From the NCBI GenBank assembly GCA_035578175.1, contig JAQMRL010000006.1, positions 63,590,501 to 63,654,500 of the forward strand: a stretch of DNA of 64,000 bases. Reading direction: 5' to 3'. A model generated the notes under the pieces. The model was not told where the DNA came from and made no database searches. It saw nothing but the letters and a program-made list of their open reading frames with translations. The translations under genes and the position numbers were made by a program. Positions 39,767 through 51,512 of this stretch are shown one piece after another; the first letter of the stretch is position 1, and every line of letters begins with the position of its first letter. The DNA is from Catonia carolina (Eukaryota > Arthropoda > Insecta > Hemiptera > Achilidae).

Positions 39767-41283
39767 TTTTTGTCATCAGTCTCTCGACTGGTTTGATACA
39801 GTCCTCCAAGCTGTTCTATCTTGCGCAAGTCGTTCATATCTACGAGGGTCATTCGTAAAATAAGGTTCCCATGATTTTTAAAAATAGACAGCTATATTTT
39901 TTATCTTAGTGTTATAGATCAATTTAAAGCTTAAAACTTACGCTATTTTTCTACATAATCGCCGTTTCTGTCCAAACACTTTTGTAGACGACGCTCCAAC
40001 TTTTCTATCCCCGTGTTGTAGAATTCTTCCGCCAATCCTTTGAGGAATCGAGTAACCTCTTCCTTGACTTCATCATCGGTACTGAAGCGTAGGCCACCTA
40101 AGTGTTCCTTTAATTTTGGGAATAAGTGATAATCACTTGGGGCTAGGTCCGGGCTGTAGGGCGGGTGGGGCACAACAGTCCAGCCAAAATCTGTCAGCAG
40201 TTCTTGAGTTTGATGTGAGACATGAGGTCGAGCGTTGTCATGGAGAAGCCTCACACCACTGGACAATCTTCCTCTACGGCGGTTCTGGATCGCGCGTCTC
40301 AGTTTTCTTAATGTGTCGCAATATCTGTCAGAATTTACTGTTGTTCCATGATGAATGTCAATAGGTGAAATCCGTTTTGCATTTAAAAAACGTATCACAG
40401 CGCGAATTTCGCATCTGGTGGTAACAGCGATAGGGAACTACACCTTCGAAGGCCGGCACTGATCGACGTAGCGAGGCGGGAGTGGTGCGGAAAAAGAGAG
40501 GGAGAGCTGATGAGTAAGACAGTGTTGCCAGATTTCTCTCAGCACATCGCATTCTGTCTCGGCAGCTTAGGGAACCTTATACATACTTGTAACAACCTAC
40601 ATCTTTTGTAATTTGCTTTAAATATTCTAACCTTTGCCTCCCCCTAAAATTCACTCCCTCAATATTACCTTCCATTATTGATAGACCAATACCTGAATGT
40701 CTTAAGATTTGCCCCACCGGCCTATTCTCTTCTGGTAAGATGCATCCATATATTTCTTTTTTCATCCACTCGCCTAAGAACCTCTAAATTACTTATTTTG
40801 TCCACCCACCTAATCTTCAACATTTTCCTATAACACCACATTTCAAAAGCTTCTATCCTCTTCCTTTCTACAGTCCCTATCATCCACGTTTCACTCCTGT
40901 ATAATTCTACACTCCAAACATAGTGTTTTAAAAAATTTTCCTAATCTGTAAATCAATGTGTAGTCGGTAAGCTGTTTTTCATTTCAAAGACTCTTTTAGC
41001 TTGAGCAGTTCTACTTTTGATATCACTTGTGCTTCTACCATCCTTTGTTATTTTACTCCCTAGATAGCAGAATTCCCCAACTTCCTGTTTTTGTTGTCTA
41101 CTTTTAACTTTCCATCTCTTGTAAACCGTTCTTGCTGCTCAACACTTTAGTTTTGTTCTTATTAATTTTCATGAAGCAATCCTTTCTCATGATCTCATCC
41201 ATTCCATTTAAGATATCCTCTAGTTTTTTTTTTGTCTCTACTAATACTACTATATCATCGGCAAATCTCAGCATTTTGATAGG
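39767..41283 (-). pseudogene. RTE/R4-like LINE 3' part, split by mariner
   Basis: The 3' end lies at 39767-39840 (minus strand end ...CAGTCGAGAGACTGATGACAA). The coding relic at 40586-41283 gives LRFADDIVVLVETKKKLEDI (FADD), MDEIMRKDCFMKINKNKTKV, EMWCYRKMLKIRWVDKI and EGVNFRGRQRLEYLKQITKD. Joining across 39841-40585 restores TCATATCTACTTGTAACAAC, showing the mariner is a later TA insertion. Several stops. Confidence 0.82.
39843..40583 (-). mobile_element. mariner DD34D element, truncated
   Basis: TA at 39841-39842 and 40584-40585. The left end is CGAGGGTCATTCGTAAAATA; the right end has lost its outermost ~20 bp (GGGAACCTTATACA). The minus-strand frame 40398-39943 encodes RLLHDNARPHVSHQTQELLT, DFGWTVVPHPPYSPDLAPSD, YHLFPKLKEHLGGLRFS and RRLQKCLDRNGDYVEK. 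Two catalytic Asp are visible with the DD34D spacing; the N-terminal half is missing. Confidence 0.9.
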
Positions 41284-41787
41284 ATATGAACTGTGGATAG
41301 TTTGTTACAAACAAGAATTGAAATGTCAGTCAGTGAAATGGAAAAACAGCTTTTTTTTCAACGAGCTGTGTAGTTATCTACTAATATTGAAACTTGATTT
41401 ATCAAGTTGATAGTTTTTGTAGTGGAAAGGTCAAATAAAATAAAATAGTATTTTGACTTACTTTTTTTTGACTATACAAGATATTTTTATTTGGAACTGT
41501 GTAAAATTAACAACAAGCAAATTTGGTAAAAAAAGTATACAAATATTGACAAATTTTAAGACATTGAGGAGATCGCTGCCCATTGGCAGTACTCCAACCA
41601 TAATCATTAAGTTAGTTCATTATTTTGTTAATTATTTACTTACTTTATTTTGTTTTTCTTTAATTTTGACGTCTCATGATATTCCTACTCCATAGTCGTT
41701 CCAGTTTTCGTTTAGGGGCAGTTGGTAAATCTGGTGTGTCTAGGTCAACAATGAGATGGTTTGGATTATTGGGTAATTTCTTTTTAA

Positions 41788-41789
<2 letters not shown>

Positions 41790-41828
<39 letters not shown>
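41790..41828. repeat. (TG)n microsatellite
   Basis: About 19 uninterrupted TG units in intron 7. Likely polymorphic. No other feature in 41284-42067. Confidence 0.95.
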
Positions 41829-41830
<2 letters not shown>

Positions 41831-42067
41831 CACATCGTTGATGTATGGGGCGTTTAAGTCTGTGTAAAACATAAAAGGGAGCACTATTTATCTGTTTTAA
41901 AAGTTTGGACTGAAAGCATTGTATTTTTAAAATGACCAACAGTTTGGCACAACAGTAAATTTGGCTGCTATACATGCAAACGGGTCTAAGGTAACACTTA
42001 TAAACTAGACTTACTTAAATTTATTTTACTTTTTACAAAATATTGAATAACAATTTTATCTTTGCAG

Positions 42068-42227
42068 GTGAACTCACTTTCTCTGGGCTGTTAAATTTTG
42101 GAGAATTTACAAATTTAAATTATCAGTTATTTGAATTAATATTATTTATATTAATGGGTGCTATTGGAGGATTATTAGGGTCCATTTTTAACTATTTAAA
42201 CTATAAGTTAACTGTTTTTAGAATGAG
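42068..42227 (+). CDS. CLCN7: ClC-7 exon 8 (residues 343-395)
   Basis: Acceptor TTATCTTTGCAG|GTGAAC, donor GAATGAG|GTAAGA. It encodes a short luminal loop (GELTFSGLLNFGEF), then LFELILFILMGAIGGLLGSI and FNYLNYKLTVFRM. This matches the ClC-7 stretch ending GAVFNALNYWLTMFRIR. Phase 2 at the 3' side is restored by exon 9. Confidence 0.93.
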
Positions 42228-42436
42228 GTAAGACATTTTATTTTTCTTATTTTGTTAATTTTTTGTTTCTTTAGATTGATTGTGTTTCAAGTCTGTTCCT
42301 TACAATTTTTTTTACTTATTTTATTTTTTTTCTATGTGCCAAAATGGTGCAGTGGTAATTGAAATATTCACGGTTCAAGTACTGGTGTAACCTGGTTGCA
42401 CTTTTTACTCATACTCTCTCTTGCCCTATATGAGTA

Positions 42437-43758
42437 CGAGGGGGTACCCTAAAGTATCCGGAATAGCTCTGCTGTGGGCGGAGCTTGTGCAGTACAAATT
42501 CCCGCCACTAGGCTGCTTGTAGCGCTACTCATTGCCAGTTCAATGCCATTTTGTTCGTTGATCTAGCTTGTTCTGTTCTCGTGCAGTGATTGTTCTCGCT
42601 AGTGCTGTTTTGTGCTCGTGTCGTTTTTCATGATGGCAAGTTTTAATGAACAACGTGCGGCTGTGAAATTTTGCTTCTTGCTCGGTAAAAACGCCGCGGA
42701 AACAGTTGTAATGTTGAACACAGCTTACAAAGACGACGCTATTGGAAAAACCCAAGTGTACGAGTGGTTTTTGCGCTTTAAAAATGGCGACATGTCGATT
42801 GAGAACAAACCTCGTTCTGGACGACCGTCGACTTCCTGAACAGACAAAATGTTGTGAAAGTGAAAGAAATTGTACGAACAGACCGACGACAGACCATTGA
42901 CCAAATATCACAGGTTAGTGGGTTATCTTGGAGCTCAGTCCAACGCATTTTAACAGAGGACTTGACAATGAAAGAGTCGCTGCCAAGTTTGTGCCTCGGG
43001 TTCTGACAGACACTCAAAAGGAACGTCGAATTGAAACGTGTAGTGATTTGAAACAACAGCTTGAAACTGATCCAGATTTCATGTCAAAGATCATTACGGG
43101 TGACGAGTCTTGGTGCTATGGGTACGACCCAGAAACCAAACAACAATCCAGTCAATGGAAGACTTCATTATCACCCCGACCAAAAAAAAGTCGTCAAGTC
43201 AGATCGAACATCAAAACAATGCTGATTTGTTTTTTTGATGTGAGGGGAATTGTCCATTCAGAGTTCGTTCCACCAGGCCAGACGGTAAATCAAGCTTTTT
43301 ATCTTGAAGTGTTAAGAAGACTACGAAACAGCATTCGTCGTAAAAGACCTAATTTGTGGCAGACAGGGGACTGGTTTTTCCACCACGACAACGCGCCTGC
43401 ACACACGGCAATCTCGGTTACCCAGTTTTTGGCAAAAAACGGCATGGTTTTGCTACCACACGCACCGTACTTACCCGATCTGGCTCCGTGTGATTTTTTC
43501 TTGTTCCCACGCATGAAAAGGGGCATGAAAGGTCTCCGATTTAACAACGTTGATGATGTCAAGAAAAAAAACGACGGATGAGCTGGCAGCCATCACTGAA
43601 GAGGAGTACAAAAAATGTTTTGAACAGTGGAAGCACCGGTGGGACAAATGTATTAGTTGTAATGGAGAGTATTTTGAAGGGGATAAGGTTGTTTTGTAAA
43701 AAAATTAAAAATAAATAGTTTTAAAAAATAATTCCGGTTTCTTTTGGGTACCCCCTCG
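42437..43758 (+). mobile_element. mariner DD34D transposon, full-length, inactivated
   Basis: TA at 42435-42436 and 43759-43760. The ends are CGAGGGGGTACCCTAAAGTA and (reverse) CGAGGGGGTACCCAAAAGAA. Coding start MMASFNEQRAAVKFCFLLGK at 42630. Breaks: stop after GRPSTS (42838), frame changes near 42925 and 43563. Catalytic sites are all present: IITGDESWCYGYD, FFHHDNAPAHTA, PYLPDLAPCDFFLFP. C-terminus WDKCISCNGEYFEGDKVVL. Length and TIRs are complete; a member distinct from the 12282 element. Confidence 0.92.
42630..43699 (+). pseudogene. mariner transposase pseudogene
   Basis: Three frames: the helix-turn-helix part (42630-42838), the central and catalytic part (42928-43581, 217 codons) and the last ~40 codons (after about 43570, ELAAITEEEYKKCFEQWKHR). 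Each break is a one-base change or simple stop. The spacing from HHDNAP to APCD is 34 residues. Confidence 0.88.
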
Positions 43759-44228
43759 TATATTCATAGGGAAGGAAGTATTGTTTTGTGTACATTTTTT
43801 GAATTCACTGGAGATACATGTTTTCAGGCTCCCCGAATAAAAAAAAAACATGTTTTAGTGGTTGGTCTTTGTGTTACAACAAAATATCTCAATAGTGGAT
43901 ATTGTACAAAGTTGAAACTTTGAACTTCAGTTAGGTATCACAAGTGGACCCGACATGAACATTTTCATAAAAATCAGTCAACTGGTAGTAGTTTAATTGT
44001 GTGAATTTTAACTTTTTTTGCGATTTTCTTAAAACCAGCCATACAAATTTTTTAAAAATCGCCTCATTTACTTGTGTAAAGGATGTGTAAATAGAAGTGC
44101 TAGTGCAGTCCTATTTGAAACTGAATGTGAAGTGGAATGAGCCACAAAAATTTATTTATGCAATTTTAGTTACCTAATCAGAAAGACTTAATTCTTTTTA
44201 ATTTTTTAAAAATAAATTGTCTTTTCAG

Positions 44229-44367
44229 GTATGTAAATAAACGTTATTTAAAAGTTACGGAAGCAGTATTAATGGCCGCCACAAGTGCTTCGATTGCGAT
44301 GGTCATGATGTACAATTCAAATGATTGTAAACCTCTTGGGCAAGACCCAACAAAATATCCTGTACAG
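44229..44367 (+). CDS. CLCN7: ClC-7 exon 9 (residues 396-442)
   Basis: Acceptor TTGTCTTTTCAG|GTATGT, donor GTACAG|GTATAG. It encodes RYVNKRYLKVTEAVLMAAT, SASIAMVMMYNSNDCKPLG and QDPTKYPVQ, aligning to the ClC-7 helix and luminal loop that ends YPLQLFCADGEYN. It precedes the largest downstream intron (44368-54148). Confidence 0.92.
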
Positions 44368-45834
44368 GTATAGAGTTTTTTGTTTATTTTAAATTATTTT
44401 ATTTGTTAAATCAGCAGAACAATAAAAAACCCTTCATGTGCTGAAATTATTTAATTATATGCGCTCCGGTATTTGCTAGCTTTGGGCAGCCGTATTTATG
44501 AAGTGATCAACACGTATAATATCTGAAAGTACACGTGCTGAAATCTAGTTTAATTTGATATAAACCATTGTGTAACTTCTATTGTTATCGCCTGAGTGAT
44601 GTCGTATGAAGTTTGCCAACCTCACTTGTGGCTTCATCTATATTCCAGATAGTATAGCTTTTGAAATATTTCATATTTTAAGTTAGGAGAACTGTTGGCG
44701 TATTTCTTTGTGTGTATTCTAAGCACTGAAGTGAAATCAGATCTCTCAATTTAACCACTGAGCTGTGGAATGCGGATGTTGAGAGAGCAAATTCTTTATC
44801 ATCACCACCCTTGAACATTTACGCTTACTGATCCCTTATAACCTTTTACTACTGTTGTTTTTATGTATGGGTACAATAACTTATTATGTGTACAATGACG
44901 TACCATTTACACATATTTGTTGTATTAGGGAGTAGAAGCGCAGGCTCAACAACTTGTCCTATCCGTGCGCTATTCTCAGACAAAGAACTCGAAACTTCAC
45001 CAAACATTGCGTGTGGTTTTGCCGTGGTTGCTATGTGTGTAAAATAACATTAATTATAAAAAAATTTATTGGTTAGCGTAGAATTTACATAAGTATTAAA
45101 TGTAATAAATAATTTCAGAAATATTATTCCTCAATTTTATGCACCATTTTTTCTGTCTATTAGAGCTTGAGCTAAGATTTTTTTTCATGATTTAATATTC
45201 AAATTAATTAAACTCTATTGGTTTTACCGCCTGGGTAAATTTTTGGATTGTGTTCCTGGTATTTTTTTATGATTTCTTGATGAAAATTTATATTTCAGCT
45301 CCTGAAAAGTAAATAAATATTGTTAGTATTTTCCAAAATAAAAAAGATAATCGATTAAGAAACAATTCAAAAACAAAACACATGTTAAGGTCTATATTTT
45401 TATTAATGTATAATTTTGAACAAGAATTTACATGTTTCAGCTGAAAAATCGGTAATTTTAAATAGCCAGTAAGAAGGGACTTTTATCTATCGTTCGATGC
45501 AGTCAGTTAGAGCTTGCTCCAGTCTATCCCTGTAAACCGTAGTGTAGTGTTGGAAAATCGCTTGTCTAAATAAAAATGGTGTTGTCCATAACCTCAATCT
45601 ATCTCTATAAACAGTGCTATTCGGGCGCAAACTGCATGTGTTTATGGTCTCGTCCATACGCCAACATTCTTTCGCAAATACTTTGTGTAAAACAAAACAC
45701 GCATAAATTAATATACGCAAGTGTTATGTGTACTCTATACATGAAAACTTGGCACCTGTATAACTTCAAATATTCGACGCCTGCTTTTTCTACTAGTTAG
45801 TGAGGTAAGCACCATATCACAAGAAGCATCTTTT
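44368..45834. other. Start of intron 9, nothing recognised
   Basis: Unique-looking AT-rich sequence. 45495-45625 has two loosely similar words (CTATCCCTGTAAACCGTAGT; CTATCTCTATAAACAGTGCT) about 70 bp apart, an ancient local duplication. No exon or element ends seen. Confidence 0.35.
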
Positions 45835-46495
45835 GGTGAGTGAAATGCCCCAGCAGGCTTTCAATGAGGATGCTATGAACCTCACACAAGTTTTCGAGTG
45901 GTTTGGACGCTTTAATTGTGATGAGATGAATGTTGAAGGCCGTGTTCGTTCTGGGCGCCCTTCAAAATCTCAAAAAGAATGACAACTTGAAAAATTCCGC
46001 CTAAAAATCAACGAGGTTTGTCATTTCACGATCGGCTAAATTTCTAATGAAACAGGGATAAGTTGAAGTTTATGTCAGGGGATTTTGACTGAGGATTAGC
46101 AAATGAGACGTTTTGCCACTAAATTTGTTCATCACCTTCTCAAGCAGGATCAACAAAACATTCAATTGAATGTAAGTTAGGGCTTGTAAAAACGAGATTG
46201 AAAGTAATACAAACTTTGTGACCAAAATAGTTACTGGTGATGAGAGTTAGTATGATCCAGAAAACGAGCAAGCGTCAAGCCAGTGGAAGATTGACTTGAT
46301 GCTTAATGACGTCGCAGAGGGAACATGACAACAGTAAGAGAAACAACACTACGATCAAACAGTAACCTACAAACTGACGCCGTCTCGGCAGTTTTTTGTT
46401 GAAGTCTCTACTAGCTACATCTAGTGGGAGAACTCTGTACTACGTCTACAAATGGCAGCGCACTCTCAGTCCAGTTACTCTTGGATCCTCCCTCG
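45835..46495 (+). pseudogene. Degenerate mariner copy
   Basis: QQAFNEDAMNLTQVFEWFGR, MNVEGRVRSGRPSKSQKE, then SNETGIS, KIVTGDES (relic) and QASSQWK in a series of frames with stops. The order matches the N-terminal half of a mariner transposase. The right end may be the CCTCCCTCGTA near 46490. The catalytic C-terminal half is deleted. Confidence 0.7.
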
Positions 46496-46594
46496 TATAT
46501 AAATTCTTTAATTTCCTCCAGTACCTTACACACTTAACTTCATTCCATACCCCTGCTTTACCTCATTCATATCTCTATAATTTAAAATACATAA

Positions 46595-47216
46595 CGGGTG
46601 ATTCATTTAAAAGTAGCCCGCTGCATTTAACACTGGCCTTTGGCACTTAATTGGATTCAAATAGTAAATGAATAAATAGAATTACTTAATACATAATTTT
46701 ACATATTTATTTAAAATTTATATACAAATTTCAACTTCACCTTTTCAGTAGATGGTGAAAGTGGCATCCTTGAACGCTTACACATTTTTGCGCTCGTTCA
46801 ATGTTATTAATGCACACACGAAGCAATACGGAAACGTGTGTAGCTTGAATGGCTGCCACGATGTTATTTGATAGCTCGTGTATACTGCGGGGGTTTGTTT
46901 GGTAAACAGTTCTTTTTAAATAACCCCATAGAAAAAATTTGCACATACTCAAATCGGGTGAACGAGGAGGCCATAAATCTTTACTAACAACTCGCATGGG
47001 AAAAGCCTGATTGATATAAGATAGGGACTGGCGAGACGTGTGACATGTTGCACCATCTTGCTGGAAAAAATTGTACTCTATAATAATAATATAAATTGTA
47101 CTATAAAGGCCAGTCGATCACATCGTGATCAGTGCTGCCAATACAGCATACGAAAATTACTCGAGCGGCTATAAATTAAATTACTCGAGTGGCGGGCTAC
47201 TTTTAAATGAATCACC
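46595..47216 (-). mobile_element. Internally deleted mariner/Tc-like element
   Basis: The ends are GGGTGATTCATTTAAAAGTA and (reverse) GGGTGATTCATTTAAAAGTA, perfect over about 20 bp, then GCCCGC/GCGGGC. The minus strand encodes WCNMSHVSPVPIL-type relic of QQDGATCH and RVVSKDLWPPRSPDLSMCKF, FLWGYLKRTVYQTNP. The third catalytic Asp is Lys (CKFFLW instead of CDFFLW). It is related to the 55715-57069 element. Confidence 0.82.
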
Positions 47217-47492
47217 CAGTATCTATTCATTTGAAAATATTTTGTCTTGCAGTTACTTACTTGGTGCAAATGATCACTTTATATTCACTTGAATGGGTTT
47301 TATTCATTGGTAGCTTTTTGAAAATTAAATATTTTAAAAACCCCTTTTAGTTAATCCAGTATTTGTCAATTTTCATTGTTTTATCAAAAACTCTTCTTTA
47401 TTTTCTTTTATAGTGATGCGTTTATTCATGTAATCTTTTGACTTACTGGTTAAATCATTGATTGATCATTAGATCGGTGATCTTTTTGATTC

Positions 47493-48523
47493 TGATGGAT
47501 TCCAGTGCTTTTTATGAGTATTAATAATTTCCATGATTGGTCTGTATCTGTCAATATTATATTTCCCCTGTATACCTCTCATTTACTGTTGATATATTTA
47601 TCATGTTTGCCAGTTTATGAGTGTCATCTATTAGGATAATGTTTTCATTCAATAGTTTTCACTCAATAGTGAACTTGCTAATCCACTATAATGTTTATAT
47701 ACATTTTATTCTTTATTCTGACTGACATCTAGCTCTGTTGCTTTCATTATCGTTCCATTCATAATTTTGTATTGTTTTTAAAATAAATTTTTCCATTTAA
47801 TGCATGCATCATGCATAATTAATTCATATTTGTGAGTCACAGAATGCTACCATATCATTTTATGGTATTATAATCAACGTTTTATAGAATATGGCCATTG
47901 TAGATCTTGTAAAGTTATTTTAGAGTTTTCTGAAACCTCTATTTGCAGTCATATTATCGACATCTGTTGATATTACATATATTTTCTCTGTAGAGTATAA
48001 ATTTCAATACAGTTAACAATCAGAGATAGTCTTCTTGATTTTGAATGATTGTAGTGATTTTTAAAGACTATTAATAATTTCCATGATTGGTCCATCTAAT
48101 CTGTCGATATTATATTTTCTCTGTATACCTCTCATTTACTGTTGATATATTTATCATGTTGGCCAGTTTTTTTAAGTTTCATCTATTAGGACAATGTTCA
48201 CAGAATGGACGCCTGTTTTCATTTAAGATAGTGAACTTGCAAACTCCGCTATAATGTTTATATACATTTTATTCTTTATCCTGACTGACGTCTAGCTCTG
48301 TTACTTTCATTATCGTTCCATTCATAATTTTGTATTGTTTTTAAAATAAATTTTTCATGCATGCATGCATGATTAAATTCATACTTGTAAATATGCAGAA
48401 TGCTACCATATTATTTATGGTATTATAATCAACGTTTTATATAATGTAGCCACTGTAGACCTTGTAAAGTAATTTTAGAGATTTCTGAATCCTCTTTTTG
48501 TAGTCATATTATCGACATTCTAT
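47493..48523. repeat. Tandem duplication of a ~480-bp unit in intron 9
   Basis: Copy 1 is about 47493-47970 and copy 2 about 48037-48523. Shared long words include AATAATTTCCATGATTGGTC, CCTCTCATTTACTGTTGATA, ATGTTTATATACATTTTATT, TTCATAATTTTGTATTGTTT and GGTATTATAATCAACGTTTT. Identity about 85% by eye. No coding or element ends recognised. Confidence 0.88.
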
Positions 48524-48754
48524 CACTTTGGGGTTTTCCATTCTTCTCTGTCCATCATCTTGCTTTTGTCATTGGTTGAAACCCTTCAAGTGAGTAATTA
48601 AAAAATTTGTGTTCATTGTATTTCCTCAGTTAGCTTTCTCAGTAACCATTTAATTATTTTCCACATTGTTTCTTAAAGTGATGTGAGGTTGTTCGTTGTA
48701 CAATATGTACTTAGTTTTCCAAGGAAATTTGTAGTCCAGCTTTTTTTTTTGTTT

Positions 48755-49680
48755 TAAAGATAATTGATTTGCTCTTTACTTTTGAGTGCCTTCTTCTTCA
48801 GTTTATTTTCGTTGTCTTATATTTATAATAAACTTTTTATGTTCACCGTATACTTTTATTTTACTGATGATTGTGCTTTTAAGTATGGTACTTAGTTGTT
48901 TTACATCTGTCTTTCTTATTTATTGTTATTGTTTGTCCATATTGGACTTAGCATAATAGACTCTGGACCTATTAACAAAAAAAAAATATGTTATTAACCA
49001 ATTACTAAGAAACTTATAAAAGAATTTTTACCATGAAAACAACTTCTTATAAATATTTGTTACTTTGCTATTATTGGTAAGGGGGTTAATGTAATTTTAC
49101 TTTTAATTTTAAGTCTTTATTTATTGTTTATTTTATTTAATTTGAACATACGTTGAATGCTTCTACTTACGTTACAAGTTAATTTCCGTTGGCCATGAAT
49201 TGTGAATTGCGACCTATTCGCTGTAAATGGACCATTACCGGCCCAAGATCCCACCGGAACTCGGCAAGGTGTGATTCCACAACCTTTGATTCATAAGTGA
49301 TTTGCTCTTTAGTTCTGTTTTGAGTGCCATCTTGTTCAGGATTGTCACTTCTTCAGGATTTATACTTCTTATGTCCACAGTTTACTTTTACTGATGAGTG
49401 TGCACTTCAGTATGGTAACTTTGCTGTTTTACAACTGCCATGTTTTTTGCTCATGTTAGACTTAGCAATGATAGACTCTCGACCTATTAACAAAAAACGT
49501 AAATTATTAACCAATTACTAAGAAACTTTTAAAAGCATCTTTACCTTGAAAACGACTTCTTGTAAATATTTTTGTTACTTTTCTATTATTGGGTTTTTGG
49601 GGGAGGGGCTACTGTAATTTTAGTTTAATTCTTTATTTATTAATTTTTTTATTTTCATTTGAATATATTTGAATGCTTTT
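48755..49680. repeat. Second tandem duplication, ~400-bp unit
   Basis: Copies at about 48755-49165 and 49298-49680 share TTGATTTGCTCTTTA-type words, TTATTAACCAATTACTAAGA, AACTT.TAAAAG and ACTTCTT.TAAATATTT. It immediately follows the 47493-48523 duplication, so this interval has duplicated twice with different units. Confidence 0.85.
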
Positions 49681-50641
49681 AACTTTCCGATTTCAATTTT
49701 CACTGGATATTCACATTTTGAGACCCCCTGAACCAAAAATACATGTTTTAGCGATTGGTGTGCGCGCGCGTAAGAACAAATTATCTCAAGAAAGGAACAC
49801 TGTACGAAGTTGAATTGGAAATTTAAGTTAGGTACTATTAGAGGATCTGACATGAACATTTTTATCAAAATTGCTTAACTGGAAGTAGTAGTTTATTCGT
49901 GTAATTTTTCACTTTTTTCTGATTTTTTATGCTCTACAAGATAGGGTGCTGAAATTCATTAGGATTATATTTTCCATGTGTGCTGAAATTCTTGGTAAAG
50001 CTGTTCTCGTAGAAAAAAATGGTGTGAGATTGTGGTCTCAATATGCATTTTAGGGCAAAAGTGTATTATAATCAAAGTTGTAGAAAATCCAAAAATCCTG
50101 CATCTTTTATTTCAAACAATTTTTTATAGCGCTTAGTTTAATGTTAATTAGTGATTTTCTGTTTTTATGAAAATCGGTAAAAATGGAATTTTTAAGATTT
50201 CGGTCTTAGCTCGCATTTTACGACAAAAGCTTGGCTATATAATCAAATTGATAAGAAATTGGAAAGTTACAACTTTTATTTTATGCACTTTTATCTACAA
50301 ACCAACTAAGGTTGGTTTTCATTTTGTATTATTCACTCATGATTAATATTAGGTTATGATTTTTGAGGTTAGTTTTTTGTTTATTTGAAGTTGCAATAAC
50401 AGGTTGATCATTAGCGACTTTGGTTGGTTGAGAAACTGTAATGATGGGTTTGGGCACGTGATAATTTTCAGACCCTAGCTGGGAGTTGAACCTGTGACCT
50501 TTGCTTAATAGGCTAGGGTGCTATCCAGTATTTCACAGAGGGGACCATTTTTTGTTTCTTTTTTTACGGTGTTTATTAATGTTAGGTTATATTTTTCATT
50601 AATTGAATTAGCAAGAGAAGTCGTGTGAATTTCACACCAGA
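49681..50641 (-). repeat. Family A element, diverged copy, with tRNA-like insert
   Basis: It follows inverted family A from TGAGACCCCCTGAACC (49719) to TTCACACCAGA (50641). About 50395-50560 is an insert matching the tRNA-like part of the piggyBac-like MITE (minus: GCTGGGAGTTGAACCTGTGA corresponds to the B-box side). The left hairpin is eroded. Confidence 0.75.
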
Positions 50642-51323
50642 TTTTTCATGTGTGTAGGGCAGAAAGATTATTTTGATTAAGTAACAAAAATTTTTGGAAT
50701 AAATGATGTCTACAGAATGTATGAAAGTCATTTGCTGAGTAAAGAGCGGATACGATACAATGTGATGCCTATGAAAATGTGGTAATGTTAATGAGATGAT
50801 GTCATGGAGGTGGATAGAAATTAGCAAGATGGAATGTTTTTGGCTAAGTGAAGAGTGAATGATAAATGATGATGTTAAATACAATGTGTAGATGACTTAC
50901 CATGTTGGTCGATTATTGGCGCTTGAAGTGCAGTGTACTCATTCCAACAACAAATTGCGTCGGGCAATAAAAAAAGTACTTTCGCAATGCAAAAATATTC
51001 GGGGTGCGAGGGGGGGTTTCCTATCTGTGTTGTTTTAAAATTCATCCTTTTTCTTTTTTTTTTTTTTTTAAAAAAAAAAGGTTGAACTATTATGGCAGCT
51101 ACCACCATTCATGGCTTTATATTATTATCGGGGTTTTTTGCGGGGGAGGGCGGTCGCGACATTTAGATGTGTGCGTGTGGGTGGGTGTAAGACAACGCGT
51201 TTGAATGTGTACCTATATGTTTGTGTGTGTGTGTGTACCACCAACACACAATCCATTCCACACGTACACTTTCGGTGACGTAGTACACATATCCCCAGCT
51301 GAATTGGTGTGCTGGTTGAAGCC

Positions 51324-51512
51324 TTAGCCATCCCCAGCACCGCCAATATCAACTGGTTCAATGTATACCACCTCACCGAAATGCACCTGTGGAGGTGGAT
51401 TCTGTGGTGGTGGGGGTGGTGGTGGTGGTGCTGCAGCTCGTGTTATCGAGTATAAGTGTTGTGCGATTACCGCGGCCGCCGCGATGTATAGGACGAAATT
51501 AGGAAGCGGCAT
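51324..51512 (-). CDS. Candidate small secreted Pro-rich reading frame (62 codons)
   Basis: MPLPNFVLYIAAAAVIAQHL (a plausible signal peptide), YSITRAAA, eight prolines, QNPPPQVHFGEVVYIEPVDI, GGAGDG stop. The block is GC-rich in AT-rich surroundings, with a (GGT)n tract that creates the proline run. The antisense frame is also open and glycine-rich, so coding strand is uncertain. I recognise no family. It could be one exon of an intron-nested gene, or chance in a GC-rich patch. Confidence 0.3.
   Translation of the reverse strand: MPLPNFVLYIAAAAVIAQHLYSITRAAAPPPPPPPPQNPPPQVHFGEVVYIEPVDIGGAGDG

Larger units (their letters stand above)
42408..44078 (-). repeat. Family A element (3' half), split by mariner
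   Basis: 42408-42436 (CATACTCTCTCTTGCCCTATA) and 43761-44078 are the terminal hairpin and adjacent part of an inverted family A copy. The mariner lies exactly in the hairpin loop. The copy stops near 44078 at the block that in full copies continues CTCAATTTTTTATTCTCTAC. Confidence 0.82.

Noticed and set aside
42300..42410. A tRNA-like SINE relic (GGTGCAGTGGTAATTG ... CACGGTTCAAGT)
   Set aside because: Only weak A/B-box words, no tail and no TSD; too little to annotate.
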